From UMGS1251 sp036666555 (GTDB taxonomy: Bacteria > Bacillota > Clostridia > Lachnospirales > Lachnospiraceae): a DNA stretch of 12,938 nucleotides. The notes beneath the pieces were generated by a model. The model had not been told where the DNA came from, ran no database searches, and saw only the letters and a list, made by a program, of their open reading frames with translations. How positions within the stretch are numbered: position 1 is the stretch's first letter; the number at the start of each line of letters is the position of its first letter. The translations under genes and the position numbers were made by a program. Positions 1-4,864 of this stretch are shown piece by piece. The stretch covers positions 1-12,938 of the forward strand of contig JAVWVS010000041.1 in the NCBI GenBank assembly GCA_036666555.1, read 5' to 3'.

Positions 1-74
1 ATCTTTAAAGATAGGGTAATTTTGTATATTTTCACCAAGTTTTATAAATCTTTCTATAATGTACCCAAGGGATT

Positions 75-181
75 GGACATCGAGTTTTTGAAACACCCTA
101 TTCATTGGACATTGAGAATTAGAAATCCCTTGTCTTAGACACCTGATTTTAAGAAATCCTTTTTTTCGGACAATGAGCTTT
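75..181 (+). repeat. Left-end array of four subterminal repeats
   Basis: Four related 14-mers lie in the same orientation: GGACATCGAGTTTT (75-88), GGACATTGAGAATT (107-120), the diverged AGACACCTGATTTT (137-150) and GGACAATGAGCTTT (168-181). The start-to-start spacing is 32, 30 and 31 bp, close to three turns of DNA helix. An inverted four-copy array lies at the right end. Regular spacing on one helix face suggests multiple transposase (OrfA/OrfAB) binding sites. That function is inferred. Confidence 0.75.
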
Positions 182-198
182 ATACCAAGAACAAGTAA

Positions 199-207
199 TG
201 ATATAAT
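199..207 (+). promoter_or_regulatory. Extended -10 promoter of the IS
   Basis: TGATATAAT is a full extended -10 element (TGnTATAAT) 27 bp upstream of the orfA start. At 17-bp spacing the -35 position (179-184, TTTATA) overlaps the innermost left repeat (168-181). Transposase bound at that repeat could therefore repress its own promoter. The promoter is read directly from sequence; the repression is inferred. Confidence 0.6.
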
Positions 208-233
208 CTCATTGTCTACGAAAGGGGAATCTA

Positions 234-644
234 ATGAGTAAACGTAGCTTTACCAAGGAGGAACAAGCCCTCCTCAAAGAAAACAGATATACATATAGTG
301 TATCAGCTAATACTATTTCCTTCACGGTTGAATTCAAGAAGGAATTTTGGAAGCGATATCAAACTGGACAACGCCCCAGAAAAATTGTTCAAGAACTCGG
401 ATACGACTTCCAGATGCTTGGAGAAACCAGAGTAACGGGTTTACAGGGCATGATCAAAAATCAAGCTCAAGAAGGAAACTTCCGTGAAGGGCAACATGCT
501 AGTTATGCAATTAGTAACCATCCTGATTATTCATCTATGTCAAGCGAGCAAAAGCTTTATGCCATGGAGCATGAGTTGTACTATTTACGCCATGAAATGG
601 AGTTTTTAAAAAAAATTTCAAATCCAGGCAGGGATATAAAGTAG
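234..644 (+). CDS. IS3-family transposase OrfA (HTH protein)
   Basis: This 136-residue protein is the first ORF of the insertion sequence. The central part (about residues 25-75, including the stretch FTVEFKKEFWKRYQTGQRP) fits the helix-turn-helix region of IS3 OrfA proteins. The C-terminal part (about 100-130, LYAMEHELYYLRHEMEFLKK) is heptad-like and could form the leucine-zipper dimerisation helix common in this family. The start is supported by GAAAGGGGA at 220-228. The last codons contain a run of eight A residues, 608-615. A_AAA_AAA at 608-614 sits in the correct register for -1 frameshifting into orfB. OrfA normally binds the IS ends and, fused to OrfB by frameshifting, forms the active transposase. 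Confidence 0.85.
   Translation: MSKRSFTKEEQALLKENRYTYSVSANTISFTVEFKKEFWKRYQTGQRPRKIVQELGYDFQMLGETRVTGLQGMIKNQAQEGNFREGQHASYAISNHPDYSSMSSEQKLYAMEHELYYLRHEMEFLKKISNPGRDIK
608..614 (+). promoter_or_regulatory. Candidate -1 ribosomal frameshift heptamer
   Basis: A_AAA_AAA has its zero-frame codons at 609-611 and 612-614. From this point the -1 frame is open through 656 and into orfB without a stop, so slippage would give an OrfAB fusion. IS3-family elements usually make their transposase this way. A separate strong ribosome binding site for orfB lies close downstream, so the heptamer may not be the only route to OrfB. Confidence 0.55.
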
Positions 645-655
645 GAGGGCTCATC

Positions 656-1645
656 ATGGAGAAAACATCCTACAAGTATGAGGTTATCCACAGCACTCTT
701 CAGAATTCGGCAGGAGTATTTAACATTTCTATTTTATGTGAACTGGCTGGTGTTTCACGTTCTGGCTATTATGCGTGGGTAAATGCTGAACCAGTGCGTG
801 AAGCTCGTGAAGCACAGGACAAAGTGGATTTTGAAATAATCCTTACCATATACAAAAAACGTGGATATGCAAAAGGTGCTCGAAGTATTTATATGGGTCT
901 TATACACCTTAACCCACCTGTAATTATGAATATCAAAAAAATACGAAGGCTGATGAAGAAGTATAATCTGTTCTGTCCAATCAGAAAAGCGAATCCATAC
1001 CGCAGAATGGCAAAGGCCATAAAGACGAGTAATTACGCTGATAATCTCTTACAACGTGAATTCGAATGCTATGGACCAAGGTATGTTCTTCTGACAGATA
1101 TAACGTATATTTCATACAATGGTGAATTCGCTTACTTATCGACCATTCTGGATGCATACACGAAGCAGATATTAGCTTATGTGTTAAGTGCTTCATTGGA
1201 AGTAGATTTTGTCAAGGAAACTGTTAAAATCCTTATTAGAGATCATGGTATATCGTTGCATAAGGAAACTCTGATTCATTCAGACCAGGGCAGCCATTAT
1301 ACCAGTACCACATTCATTCAGATTATTGAAGACAGCAATCTTCGCAGATCGATGTCCCGAAGGGGCAACTGCTGGGACAATGCTCCACAAGAGAGTTTCT
1401 TTGGGCATATGAAGGATCACATCAGTTCCAAAGTAAAAGGATGTACTGTATTTCAACAGATTCAAGATATCATTCATGACTACATCGACTATTATAATAA
1501 TGAAGCATATGTGTGGGAGCTTTGCATGCTTTCACCCAATGAATACTATCAGTTTATAACTACTGGAGTATATCCACTTTCTATTTCAAATCCTCCTGAT
1601 GTTCCACAGGTGCTCAAAGCCCCCTTGGAATTAGGAACGAAGTGA
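656..1645 (+). CDS. IS3-family transposase OrfB (DDE catalytic subunit)
   Basis: This 329-residue protein catalyses strand cleavage and joining. An HTH-like region (about residues 55-115) precedes the rve integrase core. The catalytic triad is visible: Asp148 in LTDITYI, Asp210 in HSDQGSHYTS, and Glu246 in PQESFFGHMK. The 35 residues between the second Asp and the Glu are the IS3 signature. The GNCWDNAPQE motif is intact and there is no internal stop, so the enzyme could be active. The ATG has its own strong site, AGGAGG at 643-649, which overlaps the orfA stop codon (642-644). OrfB can thus be translated alone or, by -1 frameshift, fused to OrfA. The gene lies in the -1 frame relative to orfA. 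Confidence 0.93.
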   Translation: MEKTSYKYEVIHSTLQNSAGVFNISILCELAGVSRSGYYAWVNAEPVREAREAQDKVDFEIILTIYKKRGYAKGARSIYMGLIHLNPPVIMNIKKIRRLMKKYNLFCPIRKANPYRRMAKAIKTSNYADNLLQREFECYGPRYVLLTDITYISYNGEFAYLSTILDAYTKQILAYVLSASLEVDFVKETVKILIRDHGISLHKETLIHSDQGSHYTSTTFIQIIEDSNLRRSMSRRGNCWDNAPQESFFGHMKDHISSKVKGCTVFQQIQDIIHDYIDYYNNEAYVWELCMLSPNEYYQFITTGVYPLSISNPPDVPQVLKAPLELGTK

Positions 1646-1688
1646 GGCAATAAGGATTGAGGATATACCTTCACTAAACACTTTAAAA

Positions 1689-1797
1689 AAAACTCATTGT
1701 ACGAATGTCAGGATTCTGCAAAACTCATTGTACGAACCCTGGGATTTCAATAAAACTCAGTGTCCAAATTAAATGGAAAATAAAAAACTAAATGTCC
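1689..1797 (-). repeat. Right-end array of four subterminal repeats
   Basis: On the plus strand these read AAAACTCATTGTAC (1689-1702), the same 14-mer again (1720-1733), AAAACTCAGTGTCC (1752-1765) and AAAACTAAATGTCC (1784-1797). They are reverse complements of the left-end repeats. The spacing is 31, 32 and 32 bp. The two inner copies carry GTAC where the outer ones carry GGAC. They are probably transposase binding sites. Confidence 0.78.
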
Positions 1798-1814
1798 TTG
1801 ACAAGGGGTACACA

Positions 1815-2612
1815 TTATTCTTCGATTTGCTTTTTTTGTTTTTCTGAAAGAGAATTTTTCGCATCCTCAGACACTTCCATCCAATGTTTAATTTCATTAC
1901 CAACAACACTTTTCATTTCTTGATTTTCAGCTTTAATAGTTCCATTTCCATTAATTATTTGGGTGTTTGTCCACTCTTCATTTTTATCCATACAATACAA
2001 TGTAACCAGCATTATACCTAATAAGTTTGATACTGTAAAAGCAGTATTTCCGTTATACGCAGAATAAGAAGTAATGGTTCTATGTAGTGCAACACTTGGG
2101 TTTTTATCTACATCAATGTTACTGACCGAAGAAATTCTATCAAAGAAAAATATATGGTTTTGAATATTGAATAGACTATCGCTTTTTTTTAATAAATATT
2201 CTCTCATTACTAATTCTGACCTATATAATGCCATAAGAATATCTTTGTTGAATGTTGAATCACAAGAAAACTCTTCTAAATCCAAATAAAGGCTTCTCCA
2301 TGCTAATGAAATCATGAAATAGCATAAATTAGAATCATATTTATATTCATTATCTATTCCATCTTGATATTTATTAAAAATATTTTTTGCAAACCAATTT
2401 TCTCTAGCACTAAACCGCTCTTCACATTCATGGCATAATAAATAATGTTTTTCAATATCTTGAGCAATTTTATTTGGTTCATTGCTATTTCTAATAAAAC
2501 TTGGCGAAGTTTTTTTCATTTTTCTTCCAACAAAATTTGGAACAACATGACTTAACTGCAACTCTTTTGGTTCCCTGCAAAGAGCACATAGACCCATTTT
2601 ACTATCCAACAT
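1815..2612 (-). CDS. HNH-like zinc-site protein of unknown function
   Basis: This 265-residue protein starts at an ATG preceded by AAAGGAG nine bases upstream, a strong ribosome binding site. Near the N-terminus Cys9-x2-Cys12 is followed by LSHVVP (His22) and then LLC60-x2-C63-E. The order CxxC, SH(I/V)xP, CxxC is that of treble-clef/HNH-type zinc domains. The remaining roughly 190 residues are mixed helix and strand, with no membrane segment that I can see. No catalytic function can be assigned, and the full HNH catalytic pattern is not evident. The stop codon (1815-1817) is 2 bp from the end of the IS, so the natural C-terminus may have been trimmed. The gene is clearly AT-rich. It lies 110 bp downstream of another zinc-site gene in the same orientation, so the two may be co-transcribed. 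Confidence 0.8.
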   Translation of the reverse strand: MLDSKMGLCALCREPKELQLSHVVPNFVGRKMKKTSPSFIRNSNEPNKIAQDIEKHYLLCHECEERFSARENWFAKNIFNKYQDGIDNEYKYDSNLCYFMISLAWRSLYLDLEEFSCDSTFNKDILMALYRSELVMREYLLKKSDSLFNIQNHIFFFDRISSVSNIDVDKNPSVALHRTITSYSAYNGNTAFTVSNLLGIMLVTLYCMDKNEEWTNTQIINGNGTIKAENQEMKSVVGNEIKHWMEVSEDAKNSLSEKQKKQIEE

Positions 2613-2722
2613 TTTCCACTCCTTTCACAAAAGGCATTGCACACTTTTGTTAAACTATTTTATAACTTAATCTTTACAATCAAATACAACATGGGTGTGT
2701 AAAACTTCAAACGTCCTTATGA

Positions 2723-3490
2723 TTACTGTATTTCTCTGTACTTGAGCGCATGAATTGAGAGCATTTCTATCTGCCACCCTTTATTTCCAACTTTTCCTAT
2801 AATAACAATGTTATAAAAGGAATCCTCATTTATACAATCTTTAATTGTTCCACGAAACAAGCTGGTTCTAAATTGCTCTTTTCCATCCTTGGCTACATTA
2901 TAGACTTCTAGAACATTATATTTAGTGGTAGTATTAACTTTTTCTTTTTGGACGGATTTTAATTTTACTTTACCATAGAAAACGAATATCTCATCTGTAT
3001 CTGTTTCTTCCATCCAAGCATCTAATCTTTTTCGTCGTAGAGATTCTATTACCTCTTTATTTCGTTTGCAAGCCTTAAGCAACATTGGATTATCTAATGT
3101 TTTTCTGTCACAAATTTGAGGCATACCATCCACTTTTGCAGGAAGTTTGAACATCATTCGCATCACTGCATCCAATTTGTCTTGAACTTGCTCTTTTGAT
3201 AAAGAATTAAAATGCTTCTGAATAGTTCTCTTTGAAGCACGAGGATAATTGTAAGAGCAACCCTCCATATGTCTTTCACTTGGCAATCGTCTCAAATGAG
3301 CTTTACGTAAATGCGTTTTATTGACGAAGTAAAGCCCCGCCATTTCACATTCAGGACATAACATTTGTCCATCATATATATCGGTACTATCCTCATGTAT
3401 TAGTGCATAATTTGCCACAGTTTCAACACTTACCATAGTTCCCGTTTTTTTGTAGTAAAATTCTTGAAAACTTTTTTGTTTTTCAGCCAT
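2723..3490 (-). CDS. Zinc-finger-like hypothetical protein
   Basis: I do not recognise this gene. Two in-frame ATGs are adjacent (3493 and 3490). AAAGGTGGG lies only about four bases from the first and seven from the second, so I chose 3490 (255 residues; numbering below counts from the first ATG). Residues 46-79 hold CPEC (Cys46, Cys49), then His61, His66, His75 and Cys79 in HMEGC. This looks like a zinc-binding module, distantly like the C-x2-C...H...H...C layout of CoiA-type proteins. A basic segment follows (RNKEVIESLRRKRLD). The last 90 residues look like an all-beta domain, possibly an OB-fold, which would suit nucleic-acid binding; this is inference. An extended -10 promoter lies directly upstream. 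Confidence 0.75.
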   Translation of the reverse strand: MAEKQKSFQEFYYKKTGTMVSVETVANYALIHEDSTDIYDGQMLCPECEMAGLYFVNKTHLRKAHLRRLPSERHMEGCSYNYPRASKRTIQKHFNSLSKEQVQDKLDAVMRMMFKLPAKVDGMPQICDRKTLDNPMLLKACKRNKEVIESLRRKRLDAWMEETDTDEIFVFYGKVKLKSVQKEKVNTTTKYNVLEVYNVAKDGKEQFRTSLFRGTIKDCINEDSFYNIVIIGKVGNKGWQIEMLSIHALKYREIQ

Positions 3491-3513
3491 CATTATCCCA
3501 CCTTTCTAAGTAA

Positions 3514-3522
3514 ATTATATCA
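3514..3522 (-). promoter_or_regulatory. Extended -10 promoter upstream of the zinc-finger gene
   Basis: On the minus strand TGATATAAT (3522-3514) is a perfect extended -10, about 20 bp before the start codon at 3493/3490. The -35 position at 17-bp spacing reads TGGAAT, a poor match, which is normal for extended -10 promoters. Confidence 0.6.
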
Positions 3523-3592
3523 AATGTAAAGAAAACATTCCATTTATCTTCGTTCTGAAACAATGCTTGAATTAAATTTTTTAAATGAAAAG

Positions 3593-3625
3593 CGACCATA
3601 TGACATTTTCAAGCTCACACGGTCG
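3593..3625 (-). terminator. Rho-independent terminator-like hairpin
   Basis: On the minus strand CGACCGTGTGA (3625-3615) pairs with TCATATGGTCG (3603-3593). This gives 11 base pairs including two G-U, an 11-nt loop, then CTTTTCATTT. Because of the G-U pairs it is stable only as minus-strand RNA. It lies just after the stop of the small peptide ORF and before the promoter of the zinc-finger gene, so it separates the two transcripts. Confidence 0.55.
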
Positions 3626-3637
3626 TAGATTGCTATG

Positions 3638-3724
3638 CTATTTAACCACTACTTTATAATCAAAACTGTAACCATATTCCACCGCAAAAAGCATAGCAAT
3701 GAATAAAACATTTTCTTTTACCAT
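3638..3724 (-). CDS. Candidate small membrane peptide (28 residues)
   Basis: This short ORF is supported by a strong ribosome binding site (GAGGTG at 3736-3731, six bases from the ATG) and by a terminator-like hairpin just after its stop. The peptide begins MVKENVLFIAMLFAV and ends YKVVVK: a hydrophobic stretch that could just span a membrane, followed by a charged tail. Size, layout and terminator resemble type I toxin peptides of Firmicutes, but I see no clear sequence match to a named family (Fst, TxpA, BsrG), and no antisense promoter stands out. The frame stays open upstream to about 3874 through the tRNA-like remnant. That extension has no ribosome binding site and is probably meaningless. 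It could also be a chance ORF. Confidence 0.35.
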   Translation of the reverse strand: MVKENVLFIAMLFAVEYGYSFDYKVVVK

Positions 3725-3820
3725 AAACATCACCTCAATGGGATTTGTAAAAAAGGCAGTTATTGCAATCGTTAAAACTGCTTCAACTATAATTTTTAAC
3801 AAATATTTCATAAATTTCAA

Positions 3821-3847
3821 GGTGGTGGAAGTGGGTATCGAACCCAC
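3821..3847 (-). repeat. tRNA 3'-end remnant (att-like scar)
   Basis: On the minus strand, GTGGG-TTCGATA-CCCAC (3847-3831) is a canonical five-base-pair T-arm with a seven-base TTC loop. It is followed by TTCCACC (acceptor 3' strand), A (discriminator) and CC. The matching 5' half (GGTGGAA, D-arm, anticodon arm) is absent upstream, so this is only a tRNA 3' end. The third base of the CCA is T. Such fragments are left at the ends of elements that integrate into tRNA genes. It lies 71 bp from the stop of the last conjugative-element gene. The tRNA identity is uncertain; the acceptor would fit a Tyr- or Ser-like tRNA. Confidence 0.6.
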
Positions 3848-3917
3848 ACAGTTGATAGTGCTTGTTATTGACAATATAATTGTAACACTATGTGATTATA
3901 ATTTCTACTGCAAAAAT

Positions 3918-4295
3918 CTACTTTTCTTTATATTTTGGATGTGCATCGCTGTTGGAGACACTTTCCTTTTTACCTTTAAGAATTATATCATCTGCCTTGA
4001 TATACCAGTCAACATTTGCACCCATGTACGTAGCTGTTGCTACGGTATCAGCCACAGGATTGATGATTTCCACCTCTGCATTGTAATCATATTCCTTTAA
4101 TGGAACGCTGGCAGGTATGGAAACCTGTATCATACAGCCTTGCTCTTTGCATTTCAAATCATAGGTTCTTTCTTTCACTTCTGTACTGGCTGTACCGTCC
4201 TCATTCTGGACGAACACCTCACGTCTTAATGCCGAAAACTTTAATTTTCCAAATGTCTTTTCTTTGTCTGTTATAATTCCGTTTGCTAATCTCAT
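3918..4295 (-). CDS. DUF961/YdcP family protein, HelP-like (Tn916 Orf22/23 type)
   Basis: This 125-residue protein is a DUF961 (YdcP) member. The segments LKFSALRREV, VKERTYDLK, MIQVSIPASVPLKE and VDWYIKADDI are typical of the family, and I recognise them from Tn916-type elements. In ICEBs1 the homologue HelP is a helicase processivity factor that helps the host helicase PcrA unwind nicked element DNA. Tn916 Orf22 and Orf23 are regarded as functional counterparts. The start at 4295 has GAGAGG about ten bases upstream. It lies 21 bp after a second DUF961 gene, so the two form an operon. In intact elements the coupling protein (FtsK-like) and relaxase follow. Here there is a tRNA scar instead, so its partners are missing. 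The polar C-terminus (SVSNSDAHPKYKEK) looks natural. Confidence 0.88.
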   Translation of the reverse strand: MRLANGIITDKEKTFGKLKFSALRREVFVQNEDGTASTEVKERTYDLKCKEQGCMIQVSIPASVPLKEYDYNAEVEIINPVADTVATATYMGANVDWYIKADDIILKGKKESVSNSDAHPKYKEK

Positions 4296-4316
4296 AGTTG
4301 TTTTTCCTCTCTTTCC

Positions 4317-4631
4317 TTATGCTTTTACCATATCGTCTGCGTGCAGGATATAGTTTGTAAATCCTCTAGTGCCAATCTTGTAACCCTCTGCCACAATACG
4401 AGGATTGACAAGGCGTACTTTTTCCTCAAAGGCAAAGTGTTTTTCGCCTGCTTCTGCTGGCAAAATAACAATAATGTCGTCTGCTCTTTGAATATCAGAA
4501 TACAGGTTGAAGCTTCGGGTAACTGCCGTCAAGCGTCCGTTGATCCTACGCTGTTCAACCTTTGCTTCACCTGCATATTCTAATGTTCCAAATGTTTCTT
4601 TCATATTGGGTATTACATATTTTAATTGCAT
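4317..4631 (-). CDS. DUF961 family protein, second HelP-like (Tn916 Orf22/23 type)
   Basis: This 104-residue protein is a second, diverged DUF961 member. It has the family pattern ETFGTLEYAGE near the N-terminus, RSFNLYSD in the middle, a VRLVNPRI strand, and the C-terminal FTNYILHADDM, which parallels VDWYIKADDI of its neighbour. AAGGAAA lies about eight bases before the ATG at 4631. Paired DUF961 genes are usual in Tn916-class elements and open the conjugation operon. By analogy with HelP they assist unwinding of the element during rolling-circle replication and transfer. With no relaxase or coupling protein gene nearby, the pair probably no longer drives transfer unless the rest lies outside the window or is supplied in trans. 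Confidence 0.85.
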   Translation of the reverse strand: MQLKYVIPNMKETFGTLEYAGEAKVEQRRINGRLTAVTRSFNLYSDIQRADDIIVILPAEAGEKHFAFEEKVRLVNPRIVAEGYKIGTRGFTNYILHADDMVKA

Positions 4632-4726
4632 AATAAATTTCCTTTTTTCTTTCTATATTGGATTGTGATATTTAGTTGTGTTTCTTTCTTCTGTGTGACG
4701 GAGCGTACAAGTCTGCCTATATCTTA

Positions 4727-4822
4727 TCAAGGGCAAGCGTTGTGCTTTCAGCACCCTTGAAAAGCTACCGTCAAACTGAAAAGCGATCACTAAGCAGACA
4801 TGTGTGGCTGTGCTTTTCAGTT
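4727..4822. repeat. Structured inverted repeats upstream of DUF961 operon
   Basis: Two inverted-repeat systems lie between the adhesin and the DUF961 genes. AACTGAAAAGC (4774-4784) pairs perfectly with GCTTTTCAGTT (4812-4822), 27 bp apart. TCAAGG (4727-4732) pairs with CCTTGA (4755-4760) and encloses a second stem, GTGCT (4742-4746) with AGCAC (4750-4754). No U-run follows, so simple terminators are unlikely. They may form a leader or protein-binding structure that controls the conjugation genes. The whole 4632-4864 gap holds no supported gene. Confidence 0.5.
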
Positions 4823-4864
4823 CATGGGGTGGGGAACGTGTAGGGTTCATATTCTCACCATCTG

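Larger units (their letters stand above)
60..1812 (+). mobile_element. IS3-family insertion sequence with multi-repeat ends
   Basis: This is a complete-looking insertion sequence of 1753 bp. The tips are TGTACCC at 60-66 and its inverted copy GGGTACA at 1806-1812, giving the TG...CA ends usual for IS3-family elements. The outermost 14-bp repeat begins 15 bp in from the left tip, and its inverted partner ends 15 bp in from the right tip, so the two ends are symmetric and the boundaries are well supported. Inside lie orfA and orfB with a D,D(35)E transposase. No 3-5 bp target duplication is visible: 55-59 is TATAA and 1813-1817 is CATTA. Recombination or an adjacent deletion may therefore have followed insertion. 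The element is somewhat longer than most IS3-family members because of its extended ends. I cannot assign an IS name. Confidence 0.85.
3494..3917. other. Junction region between ICE remnant and zinc-protein genes
   Basis: These 424 bases hold no long gene. In order they contain the promoter of the zinc-finger gene, a terminator hairpin, the 28-codon ORF, a weak inverted repeat (GCAGTT 3756-3761, AACTGC 3776-3781), the tRNA 3' fragment and about 70 bp of AT-rich sequence. The mixture fits a recombination junction between two mobile segments. Confidence 0.5.

Noticed and set aside
1..12. Palindrome ATCTTTAAAGAT
   Set aside because: A lone AT-rich palindrome at the window edge with no neighbouring copy or gene context.
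1..57. Minus-strand open frame continuing to the window edge (IERFIKLGENIQ...)
   Set aside because: It is only 19 codons long, shows no start or recognisable motif, and an open frame of that length is expected by chance. It might be coding DNA split by the IS, but the missing target duplication prevents rejoining it to the gene at 1815.
75..181. CRISPR array for the 31-bp periodic repeats
   Set aside because: Repeats are only 14 bp, diverged, mirrored at the other end of an IS, and there are no cas genes. IS end sites explain them better.
3868..3902. TTGACA followed by TATAAT on the plus strand
   Set aside because: The spacing is 23 bp, too long for sigma-A, and it would point into the antisense of the DUF961 genes.
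3699..4100. 133-codon plus-strand frame across the tRNA scar
   Set aside because: It overlaps the DUF961 gene antisense, has no ribosome site, and its VGIEPT-type stretch is a translated tRNA fragment.
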